Part shown: piece by piece, positions 1 to 8,567 of the stretch
Layout of the letters: the number at the start of each line of letters is the position of its first letter
Numbering within the stretch: the stretch's first letter is position 1
Assembly (NCBI GenBank): GCA_018266575.1
Contig: JAFEAE010000015.1
Location: 276,623-340,622 of the forward strand
DNA: 64,000 nucleotides
Reading direction: 5' to 3'
DNA from: Bacteroidota bacterium
GTDB lineage: Bacteria > Bacteroidota > Bacteroidia > Chitinophagales > Chitinophagaceae
The notes under the pieces: model-generated
Told to the model about the DNA's origin: nothing
Database searches by the model: none
What the model saw: only the letters and a program-made list of their open reading frames with translations
Made by a program: the position numbers and the translations under genes

Positions 1-656
1 TTGAGTGAAATGCTGCCTGCAAAAACTTCATTTCCGTTTCGGGTTATCTGTAAATGAATGATCGTTTCTTTTGAAATGGGCTTTTCGGGAATGTATAATC
101 CCGGGCCAAGTGCAGCACTGCGTTCATACGATTTTGCCTGCGGGAGGTATAACGGGTTTTCACCTTCGATACTCCTTGAACTCATGTCGTTTCCAATTGT
201 ATAAGCTTGTATTTCGCCGGAAGAATTAATGAACAATGTCAATTCGGGTTCAGGCACGTTCCACGTAGAATCTTTCCGGATATTGACTTGCTGTTTATGC
301 GCAACCACGCGATGGGCAAGAGCTTTGAAGAAAAGCTCAGGGCGTTCTGCTTCATACACTTTTTGATAAAAATCACCACCGCCGGCATTCTTTGATTCTT
401 CCATACGGGCATCGCGGCTACGCATGTACGTTACACCGGCTGCCCATACTTCCTGGTTGCCGATCGGCGCGAGTAAATGATGCCGGATCAATTCATCACT
501 TTCTGCTTTGCTGATTTCTGTATCAGCATATTTTAATGAAGAGAGATGGGCAAAAAGATTTTTTTGATTGATCAATGAATTCCATTCTTCTTTCAATAAA
601 TAGGATTTGCTTTCGTCAATAAGAACATTGCCTTTTGTTGTTTTGTAAAGATGCAT
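1..656 (-). CDS. Fumarylacetoacetate hydrolase (FAH) family enzyme, C-terminus cut by window edge
   Basis: The reading frame is open from the ATG at 656 to the window edge, giving 218 residues with no stop, so the C-terminus is missing. The frame contains [10 protein letters not shown] (about 76-85), ERPELFFKA (104-112), the metal-binding EPE (136-138) and Asp157 in [11 protein letters not shown]. This set fits the FAH superfamily, and the ERPELFFKA region most resembles 2-keto-3-deoxy-sugar-acid dehydratases/hydrolases of the D-arabinonate type. Such enzymes use Mg2+ to act on 2-keto acids in the cytosol. The exact substrate is an inference. The lipoprotein gene upstream on the same strand is 45 nt away, separated by a heptamer array. 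Confidence 0.8.
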   Translation of the reverse strand, partial: MHLYKTTKGNVLIDESKSYLLKEEWNSLINQKNLFAHLSSLKYADTEISKAESDELIRHHLLAPIGNQEVWAAGVTYMRSRDARMEESKNAGGGDFYQKVYEAERPELFFKALAHRVVAHKQQVNIRKDSTWNVPEPELTLFINSSGEIQAYTIGNDMSSRSIEGENPLYLPQAKSYERSAALGPGLYIPEKPISKETIIHLQITRNGNEVFAGSISL

Positions 657-666
657 GGCTAAATAG

Positions 667-701
667 TAAGTTATAAGTTATAAGTGATAAGTTGTCGTCG
701 G
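667..701. repeat. Degenerate 7-nt tandem array
   Basis: Five consecutive 7-nt units, for example TAAGTTA twice then TAAGTGA, run directly up to the stop codon of the lipoprotein gene at 702. The last unit switches to the GTCGG word family seen at 28641 and 43405. No promoter is evident here. Confidence 0.75.
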
Positions 702-1937
702 TCAACGAACATCATTCAGATCTACTCCCAGTAATTGTTTGGCAATAGCTCGAAGATCTTCATAATTTCCTTGCAAATGGCAAGTGGTTTGTTGATACGC
801 TTGTTTTTCCCCTTTTTTTAATTCTTTCACAGATGAGGAAGATTCTATTTCATAAAAAAAGCCGAGTTGTGATCCATCCTTTAGCGGGCCATCATTGTAA
901 GCATTCACTACATCGCCTTTGAAAGGTTGTTTCTGTAATTCCCATTTTGAATTTACATACATTCCGTTCTTGTCAACAGGGAACAAAATAAAACTGAGCA
1001 CATTATTTTTAAAATCATAACTCGCAGCAATCGATTTTGCTATCAATGGCGATAAACCGATTTTACCTCTCGATTTGCCATCGCAGGTTAAAAATAAAAC
1101 GCTGTCTTTTATTTTTAACCTGTCTGCGGGAATAGCGCCAAAATAATTATCGGTGATGTAATCATGAATATTTTTTTGCGGCAGGAACGGAATGATCACT
1201 TTTGTTTGATCCGATGGCGTCATCATTCCTAAAAGCCAGATGGATAATAACCCGTTTTCTTTTTTCCAATCTGTTGCACCGGTATTGGTAATGCTGTTGT
1301 AAGATTCGTATCCTACAAATTGTACAGAAGAAGGAATAGAAAGATGTAATTTTTCCTCAAGTTGTTTTTTATCGATCAAAGAAATTTTTCTTTCAATGAG
1401 AATATCAAACGGTGTTCCGCTATAATTGACCAATGCTGCTCTTTTGCTGAATGTAGCCTGCGATTTATCGGATGAAACAACATCGTATGTTTCCGTATCA
1501 ATAACAGCAGGGACTTGCCAATGTGCAATGTTAAATGAATCTCCTTTTTTAAAATAGAGTGCATATTGTCCGCCTTCGGGGCCAAGCCAGAAACGTTCTT
1601 CTCCGCCAAAAGCATTGAATTGCTTTTTCTTTTCACCACTTTCTATCAATTTATAATTTATCCACCCGAAGCTTTTCCCGCTATCACCATTGGCGCTGCT
1701 TGTCATTACTCTTCCCTGGAAATCTGCGCTCAGTAATACTTTTGCATTGCTGTCTGCGCTCTGTAATTCAATAATGTGTTGTGTGTGTTTTTGCATAAAC
1801 TCACGGTCATGCGCATACGATGTTACCATAGTTGAACTGTCTTTCTGAATTTCTTTTGGTTTTTCCTGCGATGGGTTGTTGCAGGCAGCGAAAAAAGCTA
1901 AGATCAATAAATAATGCGGGCCATTTATCCTTTTCAT
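702..1937 (-). CDS. Predicted lipoprotein, possibly DUF6786-like
   Basis: 411 residues. The N-terminus is a short lipoprotein signal ending FFAAC with Cys19 as the predicted lipidated residue, so the protein is probably anchored in the outer or inner membrane facing the periplasm. The body contains FGGEERFWLGPEGGQYALYF-type sequence (about residues 107-128) and RVMTSS near residue 75. I associate this pattern, from memory, with a Bacteroidota family of about 400 residues (DUF6786) with a galactose-mutarotase-like beta-sandwich. No catalytic residues can be named and no function is claimed. It may follow carbohydrate-related neighbours outside the window. Confidence 0.7.
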   Translation of the reverse strand: MKRINGPHYLLILAFFAACNNPSQEKPKEIQKDSSTMVTSYAHDREFMQKHTQHIIELQSADSNAKVLLSADFQGRVMTSSANGDSGKSFGWINYKLIESGEKKKQFNAFGGEERFWLGPEGGQYALYFKKGDSFNIAHWQVPAVIDTETYDVVSSDKSQATFSKRAALVNYSGTPFDILIERKISLIDKKQLEEKLHLSIPSSVQFVGYESYNSITNTGATDWKKENGLLSIWLLGMMTPSDQTKVIIPFLPQKNIHDYITDNYFGAIPADRLKIKDSVLFLTCDGKSRGKIGLSPLIAKSIAASYDFKNNVLSFILFPVDKNGMYVNSKWELQKQPFKGDVVNAYNDGPLKDGSQLGFFYEIESSSSVKELKKGEKQAYQQTTCHLQGNYEDLRAIAKQLLGVDLNDVR

Positions 1938-1981
1938 ATTTCAAGCTGGTTGAGGTTACAAGTTAAGGTATCGTTACCAAA

Positions 1982-2125
1982 AAATAAGAAATGAGAAATA
2001 AGGAATAAGAAATGTGAAAGGAGAGTTGTCTGAACCTGGATTTTAAGGATTATTTGGATTGATAGTGTAGCGAGTTTGTAATTGTAAACTTGAAAAGGTA
2101 AGCGATGAGCAGTAAACAGTGAGTG
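1982..2125. repeat. Two degenerate 7-nt tandem arrays
   Basis: Block 1 (1982-2023) has six units such as AAATAAG and AAATGAG in strict 7-nt phase. Block 2 (2102-2125) has units such as GCAGTAA and ACAGTGA. They lie upstream of the lipoprotein start codon, in an AT-rich spacer with no gene. Confidence 0.7.
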
Positions 2126-2171
2126 GCGTTTAATATTCGGTGAATAAACGAATAGAAATATTCTCGCCGTC

Positions 2172-2191
2172 ATTCCCGCCCAGGCGGGAAT
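2172..2191. repeat. Perfect 9-bp palindrome, 2-nt loop
   Basis: ATTCCCGCC and GGCGGGAAT are separated by CA. The word resembles the short GTCATTCCCGC hairpins dispersed in many bacterial genomes. It is the first of three hairpins in a gene-free stretch (1938-2476). Confidence 0.7.
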
Positions 2192-2227
2192 CGTATTTAT
2201 TAAAAGAGTTAAACTTGAACGGAGCGG

Positions 2228-2254
2228 TTCCTATCGCTCGAAGCAAGATAGGAA
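2228..2254. repeat. Perfect 8-bp hairpin
   Basis: TTCCTATC (2228-2235) and GATAGGAA (2247-2254) flank an 11-nt loop. It is the second hairpin of the cluster. Confidence 0.6.
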
Positions 2255-2280
2255 TGATGTATAATTTGTTGCAGCTTTTG

Positions 2281-2345
2281 TTTTCAGGCGAGTCTCTGCA
2301 TCAGGTTTTTAAAATACAATTTGTATTGCGGGACTCGCCTGAAAA
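2281..2345. repeat. Nested inverted repeat
   Basis: The outer arms TTTTCAGGCGAGTC (2281-2294) and its exact complement (2332-2345) are 14 bp and perfect. Inside lies a second perfect 7-bp palindrome, AATACAA (313-319 of this kb) with TTGTATT. The arms read T-rich outward on both sides, so the structure could act as a bidirectional terminator or be a small palindromic element. Confidence 0.7.
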
Positions 2346-2377
2346 ATTGATTGATTTTTATTAGAGAGCTCCACAAT

Positions 2378-2476
2378 GCTCAATAGAATTGTTGCTGTAC
2401 AAGAGTGCGATTCTTCCACTGGAGGAATCGAAGGCAAGAATATTTAATAGTAGTAAAAAAGCCGGGTACAAAAAAG
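2378..2476 (+). repeat. Dispersed repeat family, copy A
   Basis: It begins CTCAATAG, contains GTACAAGAGTGCGA, then an 11-bp hairpin from CGATTCTTCCA (2408-2418) to 2430, and ends near GCCGGGTACAAAAAA. Related copies lie at 44512-44580, 50716-50815 (inverted) and 61318-61390. In the hairpin a G.U pair here is an A-U pair in the copy at 50759-50781. Confidence 0.7.
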
Positions 2477-3244
2477 TCACAACACAAAAGGAACGACAGC
2501 AAACCTGTTTGCAGGGTATTCGGTGAATTTGTTTTTATACCATTGGTGATGCGCTAATGCACGTGGAATAAGATTCGCGGAAGTCCAGATAAAAAAACTG
2601 AGCGCAGGTAAATTCCAGCATAACAAAGCAAAGCCAAGCCACTCGATCAACTCTCCGAAAAGATTTGGGCAACTGATATAATTGAATAACCATTTTGCCG
2701 GAATTATATAATGCGTTTCATTCGGTTTACGCAGGTGGATGAGAATATTGTCCGACTTCCAGTTGATATACAATCCCGAAAAAAATAAAATGATACCTGC
2801 GATAAACCGAAAATCTGTAAGCCACGTAGCAGTATAATTTGCAAAATGCGTGAAATAATATCCCAGCGAAAATCCATTCATAAAATTGAAAAAGATAGCA
2901 GAACAAACGATCAGCACCGGCATCTTTTTTCCTTTGGTATGAATACGAAAAGGAAAAATAAAACTGCGGTTAAAATAGTGCAAACAAAATAATGCGATCA
3001 TTACCCATGATACAGAAGAAACAAATTGAATATCCGGGATGATGAATATTGCTAACACAACGAGCACTGTGGATTCCATGATCATCCAACCAATTTTATT
3101 GCTGATCGCAATTCCCCATTTTGAGGAAGTGTGCCTTCCGTAAGGTGCAGCAATTTTCAGCAGCACCAAAAACACAATGATGGCAACTGCAATCCACGTG
3201 TATTGGAGTAATTGGAATGAGTGATAGGAGATAGTTAATATCAA
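2477..3244 (-). CDS. 3-oxo-5-alpha-steroid 4-dehydrogenase (5-alpha-reductase) family membrane protein
   Basis: 255 residues with about six hydrophobic segments. The C-terminal half has the conserved block SCPNLFGELIEWLGFAL followed by ANLIPRALAHHQWYKNKF, which is the NADPH-binding signature of the steroid 5-alpha-reductase/DUF1295 family. Bacterial members probably reduce a double bond in a lipid or polyprenol-type substrate in the inner membrane; the substrate is unknown. The N-terminal helix and the family motif APYGRH are present only if translation starts at the TTG at 3244. That TTG overlaps the TGA of the upstream gene, so translational coupling is likely. It is the last gene of a three-gene operon. 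Confidence 0.8.
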   Translation of the reverse strand: MILTISYHSFQLLQYTWIAVAIIVFLVLLKIAAPYGRHTSSKWGIAISNKIGWMIMESTVLVVLAIFIIPDIQFVSSVSWVMIALFCLHYFNRSFIFPFRIHTKGKKMPVLIVCSAIFFNFMNGFSLGYYFTHFANYTATWLTDFRFIAGIILFFSGLYINWKSDNILIHLRKPNETHYIIPAKWLFNYISCPNLFGELIEWLGFALLCWNLPALSFFIWTSANLIPRALAHHQWYKNKFTEYPANRFAVVPFVL

Positions 3245-3714
3245 AGCTGAATGTTGTTGATTTTTTTTGAAAGCAGTTTGTGCACAGTTAGCGCATTTGC
3301 CGGTTGAATATCCGGTTCAACATAACATGCACGGTAATATGAGGACATCAATTTTTCTTTTGTATAAAATTCAAAAGGCAAAGTCCTTTCCGAAAGCGGA
3401 GATGTAAGAAACGCATTTACTGATTCTTCAAGCAAAAGATTTTCATTCAACCTGATAAATTCAGCGATTATTGTCGACCAAAAAATTGTGAGCGTTTCGT
3501 GGTAGCCGGAATTTCCTGTATTCTCTGTCTGATGAAAATTATTTAATAAGATTATGCCGGATTTCATTCTGCAAATCGCATCAAAAAAACCGTAGTGATG
3601 TACATGCCATATCCCGATAATCAGGTGTGCGTGATGTGTCCATTCCGGTTTTGGCAAACAGCGATCATTGAATTGTTTCGCAAGAAAATTAATCTGTTGT
3701 TTTGTATAATCCAT
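3241..3714 (-). CDS. Conserved hypothetical protein
   Basis: 157 residues from the ATG at 3714. A TTG start at 3726 would add four residues but is less likely. No signal peptide or membrane helix is visible. The His-rich motif WTHHAHL (about residues 26-32) and GYHETLTIFW (about 86-95) look like a conserved, perhaps metal-binding, core, but I do not recognise a characterised family. It starts 8 nt after the peptidase gene stop and its own stop overlaps the next gene start, so it is co-transcribed and probably coupled with the 5-alpha-reductase-like gene. Confidence 0.7.
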   Translation of the reverse strand: MDYTKQQINFLAKQFNDRCLPKPEWTHHAHLIIGIWHVHHYGFFDAICRMKSGIILLNNFHQTENTGNSGYHETLTIFWSTIIAEFIRLNENLLLEESVNAFLTSPLSERTLPFEFYTKEKLMSSYYRACYVEPDIQPANALTVHKLLSKKINNIQL

Positions 3715-3722
3715 CGTTAAAA

Positions 3723-5123
3723 TCAATGCCCGGAAGCAATCGCTTTGATCAGGTTGTATTCGTATTCCAATCCATCGTAATAAGATTTTACCAGGATGCG
3801 TTCGTCTTTACCATGGGCACGGTTATCGTCCATATCAAGGCAAACGCCTGAAACGCCGTAGGTAGGGATGCCTTCGCTGCGCAAATAAATTCCGTCGCTG
3901 GCACCCACATCCATCGTAGGTATCACAATTGCACCAGGCCACAATTTATTAGTAACATTTTCTATTTTTTGCATCACTTCGGGATTTAAAGGAGATGCTG
4001 GATTGTTATGCATTGCACTTGCAACAGTTACTTCGATCTGTTTATCACCAAGCACATCTGATATTGCATTGAGCACTTCCTGCTGCGAGGTGCCCGGCAT
4101 TACCCTGCAATTGATATTTGCTTTTGCCGACTGAGGCAAAGCATTCGCAGCATGGCCGCCGGAAAGCATTGTTGCCACACAGGTAGTACGAATAAGGGCA
4201 TTGTAATATGGCGACACGGATAATCGTGCGATCGCATCTATATCGTTTGGGTTTTGCGATACAGCTTTCATATCAGCTGCAGTTTGCCCGCCTTCAAATT
4301 CAGCCATCTTGCCGAAGTAAATACGTGCTACTTCATTGATCTGAGCCGGAAAATTATATTCTCTGAGTTTTATGAGACCATCAGCAAGACGATAGATCGC
4401 ATTGTCTTTTGAAGGCTCCGAACTATGGCCACCGGGGTTTTTTACCTCAAGCGTTATATCAAGGTATGTTTTTTCACTTACCTGTACGGAGCGTGTTGTG
4501 CGTTTCCCGTTTTTCAATTGCGGATCGCCTGCATCCATGTTAATGCAATATGCAGCATCAATTAACTCGCGATGTGTTTTCAAGAGCCATTCTACGCCAT
4601 TATAATCATCACTGTTTTCTTCGCCTGCAGTAAGCGCTAAAATGAGATCACGGTCGGGAACAAAATTTTCTTTCTTCAACCGTATAAAATCGGTGACAAG
4701 TATTGCATCACCATCTTTTATATCGCAGGTACCGCGTCCGTAAAAATATCCTTCACGCTCGTTAAGTTGAAAAGGATCCATCGACCAGTCTTCCCTTCTT
4801 GCTTCTACTACATCCAGGTGAGAAAGGAATAAAACCGGCTTTGCTTTTCCGGAACCATGTATGCGGACAACAACATTTTGATTGCGCTCCCTCGGCCCAA
4901 TTACAGTGACATCTTTTTCCGGGAACCCTGCATCCAGAAAACGTTTTGCCATTGCTTTTGCTGCAACGGTAGTATTACCGGCACTGCTCGTGGTGTTGAT
5001 CTCTATGAGTTCTTTGAAAATACTTCGCCCCAATTCTTCATTTGCAGAAACTTTTTGAGCGAACGAATATTCATACGCAATCAGAGACGCGAAAAAGAAA
5101 ATGCAGATATGATATTTTTTCAT
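3723..5123 (-). CDS. Secreted M20-family metallopeptidase
   Basis: 466 residues from the ATG at 5123. A cleavable signal peptide ends SFAQ. Zinc-site motifs of the M20 di-zinc peptidases are visible: SHLDVV, GRGTCDIKDG, TAGEEN with the catalytic Glu, NMDAGD and a late DDNRAHGKDE. A dimerisation-type insert with GGHSSEPSKDNA lies between. M20 enzymes cleave peptide or N-acyl amino-acid bonds; here the protein probably works in the periplasm on peptides taken up by the cell. It is the first gene of the operon with the hypothetical and 5-alpha-reductase-like genes. The upstream spacer is AT-rich. Confidence 0.88.
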   Translation of the reverse strand: MKKYHICIFFFASLIAYEYSFAQKVSANEELGRSIFKELIEINTTSSAGNTTVAAKAMAKRFLDAGFPEKDVTVIGPRERNQNVVVRIHGSGKAKPVLFLSHLDVVEARREDWSMDPFQLNEREGYFYGRGTCDIKDGDAILVTDFIRLKKENFVPDRDLILALTAGEENSDDYNGVEWLLKTHRELIDAAYCINMDAGDPQLKNGKRTTRSVQVSEKTYLDITLEVKNPGGHSSEPSKDNAIYRLADGLIKLREYNFPAQINEVARIYFGKMAEFEGGQTAADMKAVSQNPNDIDAIARLSVSPYYNALIRTTCVATMLSGGHAANALPQSAKANINCRVMPGTSQQEVLNAISDVLGDKQIEVTVASAMHNNPASPLNPEVMQKIENVTNKLWPGAIVIPTMDVGASDGIYLRSEGIPTYGVSGVCLDMDDNRAHGKDERILVKSYYDGLEYEYNLIKAIASGH

Positions 5124-5432
5124 GAACAAATTATTAGCAGTTAAAAATTAAATCGAAGATGAGTTGTTGTCAAATATACTGAACGAAAGATTAAAATAAT
5201 TTTTGAATATGAACTGTTCCCTGAAGAATTTATTCAGTTACTAAAATTTCTTAGTATATACCGAAGCCTTTTATCAAATAAAAAACCTGCGTAACATTCT
5301 TATTTGCCTCTCGTAAAATTTAAGGATTAATTACCGATTCAGGTTTTATTTGTCTTGGTGACACGAATTATTTTTATATGGATTTTATAGTTCACAACAG
5401 CCAGGATTTTTTAACCCACTAAATCATACTAC
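5124..5432. other. Divergent intergenic region, no gene seen
   Basis: This 309-nt AT-rich spacer separates the divergent M20 peptidase and TonB-receptor genes and must hold both promoters. On the plus strand TTTG at 5349-5352 and a TAnnTTT-like box at 5369-5376 are only 16 nt apart, shorter than the usual Bacteroidota spacing, so I do not call a promoter. No ORF, repeat array or clear hairpin was seen. Confidence 0.4.
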
Positions 5433-7871
5433 TTGAAACCATTAATTCTTGCAGTTCTTACTTGTATTACTGTTGTTGCAGCCGTAGCCCAAAGCAATTT
5501 GCAGCCGCTCAGGATAAAAGGATCTGTATTTGATTCTGTTTCAGGCAAACCCCTTGCTTATGTTACTATCATGTTACAGGATGCCAGGACAAAAACGCCT
5601 GTAAAAAGTGTTATCTCCAAAGACGATGGAAGTTTTGAAGTATCTGTTTCAAAAGGTAAAAATTATTTGCTGGTGCTCGCATTTACCGGGTACGCAGGCA
5701 AAACCATAGAAGTGAAAAACGATAATACAGATTTCGGGAAGATAGCATTATCGCCTTCTACAAAACAAATGAAAGAGGTTACCATAACAGCAACCCGGCC
5801 GGTAATGAAACGCCAGATCGACGGAATTTCGTACGATGTAAGCGCAGACCCGGAAAGCCCCGCTCTTACTGCATTAGATATGATGCGAAAAGTGCCGATG
5901 ATATCTGTTGATGCGTCCGATAATATTCAATTAAAAGGGAACAGCAATTACAAAATATTAATTAACGGAAAAGAATCTGCACTGGTTGCAAAAAACCCTT
6001 CTGATGTTTTGCGGGCAATGCCTGCAACGAATATTGAAAAGATTGAAGTGATAACAACGCCGCCTGCAAAATATGATGCAGAAGGTTTGGCGGGCATCAT
6101 TAACATCATTACTAAAAAGAAAATTGATGAAGGCTATAATATAGGAGTGAATGGCCGTTACAATACGGTGTGGGGCCCGGGTATAAATTTAAACGGCACA
6201 TTGAAGCAAGGCAAATTTGGTATGTCGGCTTATATCGGAATGAACAAACGCGGCAATCAAACGACAAACTTTGGCAACACGCAAAACTTTTTTGCCGATA
6301 ATTCTTTATTGAAACAAGATGGGGCGAATACATTTAACGGCCACAACAAATATGGGAATATAGAATTGAGTTATGAAATCGATAGCCTGAATTTACTCAC
6401 GGGGTCGGTTGAATTTTACAAAGGCCAGAACAATCAGAACAGCGACCAGCTTTCGAGCTTGTTTGACGCGAATAATATTATTCAACAACAATATCGTCTT
6501 GATAATTCCGGGTACAATACATGGCAGGGGCTTGATGCTGCTGTTAATTACCAGTTAGGATTTAAGAAAGATAAAAACCGGCTACTCACTCTTTCTTACA
6601 AATACAGCTATTCCCCGAATAAACAGTACAACGATATTATTTTATCTGATACACTCGATTATAATTTGCCAAATTACAGGCAATACAATAATGCAGGAAA
6701 TAAGGAGCATACTGTGCAAATAGATTACGTTCACCCCTTCAAAAAATTAACGTTGGAAGCCGGTGGAAAAGCTATACTTCGTAACAACTTCAGCGATTTT
6801 GAAACGAATATTTATGACGATACAACCAAGGAATATGTGTTGAACACCACGCAGAGCAACAACTTTAATTACCACCAGGATATTTACAGCTTGTATAATT
6901 CCTATCAATATAAGCTTGACAAATGGACGGCAAAAGCCGGCTTGCGTTTGGAGCATACTTCCATTAGCGCAAATTTTGTTTCTGTAGGCAGTTCTGTTAG
7001 CCAGGATTATAATAACCTGATCCCATCGGTTTCCATCCAAAGAAATTTTGATAAGAACAGCATCACATTTGGATATACAGACAGGATAAGCAGGCCGGGG
7101 ATTTACCAGCTTAATCCTTTTATAGATCAATCTAACCCCAAGTTCATAAATACCGGCAATCCTAATCTAAAGCCGGAGCTTAACCACACTTTCGAACTCA
7201 ACTACAGTAATTTTGCAAAGCACGCAGTAAATATCGGGCTTAGCTATGCATTCTCTTCCAACTCCATTCAGAATGTTACAAGCCTTGAAAAAACAGCAGG
7301 CGGCGACACCGTAACACTTACAACTTATGAAAACCTCGGAAGCAACAGCAGGCTTGGGTTGAGTGTGAATACCAATTTTACAATTATAAAGGACCTGACC
7401 GTTAACCTTAATGCACAGGGCGGCCATGTATGGCTAAAAGGCGCATATAACGGGCAGCTATATACGAACAAAGGATTTACCGGAAATGCATTTTTTAATG
7501 CAGGGTACAAGTTCGGGAAAAATAAAGCATACCGCGTTGGCATCGATGCAGGAATATTCAGCGGCAATGTTAATCTGCAAGGACAATCAAGTGGCTTTAT
7601 ATTTACTTCGTACGTTGTATCCAAAACATTCATGAATAAAAAAGCAACAATTGCATTTGTTGCCAATAATCCATATAGCCAGTTATTCACGTACCATTCG
7701 CATACAACAACACCGGATTTCTACCAGTATTCATTCGGCCAGGAACCTTACAGGGCATTTACTTTGCGTTTTAATTTCAAATTCGGAAGGCTTAACAGCG
7801 ATATTAAACGTAATCAGCGTGGTATTAATAATGATGATACCAAAGCCGGCAAAGCAGCAAGTTCAAGTTAG
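5433..7871 (+). CDS. TonB-dependent receptor-like outer-membrane protein with carboxypeptidase-like N-terminal domain
   Basis: 812 residues. The TTG at 5433 is the only start that gives the signal peptide (cleavage after VAAVAQ), because an in-frame TAA lies seven codons upstream. Domains in order: carboxypeptidase-regulatory-like beta-sandwich (about 28-110, with YVTIMLQDA and DDGSFEVSV), plug domain (about 120-230, with NGKESALVAKNPSDVLRAM and GIINIITKKK), and an OMP_b-brl_3-type barrel to the C-terminus. Such proteins sit in the outer membrane and import or bind peptides or siderophores. No SusD-like partner follows, so polysaccharide uptake is less likely. The C-terminal tail after the barrel is basic and Ser-rich. 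Confidence 0.85.
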   Translation: MKPLILAVLTCITVVAAVAQSNLQPLRIKGSVFDSVSGKPLAYVTIMLQDARTKTPVKSVISKDDGSFEVSVSKGKNYLLVLAFTGYAGKTIEVKNDNTDFGKIALSPSTKQMKEVTITATRPVMKRQIDGISYDVSADPESPALTALDMMRKVPMISVDASDNIQLKGNSNYKILINGKESALVAKNPSDVLRAMPATNIEKIEVITTPPAKYDAEGLAGIINIITKKKIDEGYNIGVNGRYNTVWGPGINLNGTLKQGKFGMSAYIGMNKRGNQTTNFGNTQNFFADNSLLKQDGANTFNGHNKYGNIELSYEIDSLNLLTGSVEFYKGQNNQNSDQLSSLFDANNIIQQQYRLDNSGYNTWQGLDAAVNYQLGFKKDKNRLLTLSYKYSYSPNKQYNDIILSDTLDYNLPNYRQYNNAGNKEHTVQIDYVHPFKKLTLEAGGKAILRNNFSDFETNIYDDTTKEYVLNTTQSNNFNYHQDIYSLYNSYQYKLDKWTAKAGLRLEHTSISANFVSVGSSVSQDYNNLIPSVSIQRNFDKNSITFGYTDRISRPGIYQLNPFIDQSNPKFINTGNPNLKPELNHTFELNYSNFAKHAVNIGLSYAFSSNSIQNVTSLEKTAGGDTVTLTTYENLGSNSRLGLSVNTNFTIIKDLTVNLNAQGGHVWLKGAYNGQLYTNKGFTGNAFFNAGYKFGKNKAYRVGIDAGIFSGNVNLQGQSSGFIFTSYVVSKTFMNKKATIAFVANNPYSQLFTYHSHTTTPDFYQYSFGQEPYRAFTLRFNFKFGRLNSDIKRNQRGINNDDTKAGKAASSS

Positions 7872-7878
7872 TAGAGAG

Positions 7879-7957
7879 AAGATGACAATTGCCAGATAAC
7901 AGGCTGAAAAATTAAATGATCCTATTTTTTACCCTCTTATCTGACAACTGATATCTT
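7879..7957. terminator. Long imperfect hairpin between convergent genes
   Basis: The left arm (7879-7903, around GATGACAATTGCCAG) is largely complementary to the right arm (7933-7957, around CTGACAACTGATATC). It sits between two convergent stop codons (7871 and 7968). I infer a bidirectional terminator. Units near 8 nt can be traced but less cleanly than at 30606 or 44360. Confidence 0.5.
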
Positions 7958-7967
7958 GCTTTTTTAT

Positions 7968-8567
7968 TCATCTGAACAATGTGGAAACGGTATAACAGAC
8001 TTTATCGTTAACGCGGTAAAAAATTTCGTTGTTTATTTTTCGTAAACGTTTTCTGCTTCGGTGATCAAGCAGCCTTCCTTCACTATCGTAATACTGCGGC
8101 TGTGAAAAATAACTGAGCACATAATATTTCGGTTCAACAAATGGCAGGCGTAGCGTTTTTTTCCGCATGGACATATATACCAGGTAATTCTTTTTCTCAT
8201 CCACATAATAATCTAAATTATCGATCCATTTGCAATGGACGGATTGCATATTACCGATAAGCAACTTCATTGACGAGAGATCTAAATGATATTTTTCAAG
8301 CGTATCATTTAACCTGGTTTCCTGTATTTCAAAATCATAAATATAGCGGATGCTGTCTGTTAACAATTCAAGGGAAAGATGTTTGTATTTGTTATCTGTA
8401 AACAAGAGCGAAAATTTCTGTTTCCTGTATTGCGTTTTATAAGTTTGCTCAATACTGTCGAGTACAGGTTTATGTTTTGAATAATATTTTGTGATATTGA
8501 CAGTAGTACACGACGATGCAATGCAAACGACGACGAACAATATGTAATATGGGTATCTATTTTTCAT
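7968..8567 (-). CDS. Hypothetical lipoprotein
   Basis: 199 residues. The signal sequence ends IASSC, with Cys20 as the likely lipidated residue, so a membrane-anchored periplasmic location is expected. The rest is rich in Tyr, Lys and Arg (many YY and RKR clusters) and has no recognisable motif. The gene starts 11 nt inside the end of the upstream gene, so the two are translated from one transcript and their products may act together. No function is assigned. Confidence 0.65.
   Translation of the reverse strand: MKNRYPYYILFVVVCIASSCTTVNITKYYSKHKPVLDSIEQTYKTQYRKQKFSLLFTDNKYKHLSLELLTDSIRYIYDFEIQETRLNDTLEKYHLDLSSMKLLIGNMQSVHCKWIDNLDYYVDEKKNYLVYMSMRKKTLRLPFVEPKYYVLSYFSQPQYYDSEGRLLDHRSRKRLRKINNEIFYRVNDKVCYTVSTLFR

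Noticed and set aside
7325..7690. Minus-strand ORF of 121 codons inside the TonB-type receptor gene
   Set aside because: It lies wholly opposite a well-supported gene and encodes no recognisable domain; treated as a shadow frame.
5433..7871. Start of a polysaccharide utilisation locus
   Set aside because: No SusD-like gene, glycoside hydrolase or sensor follows; the barrel type differs from SusC.
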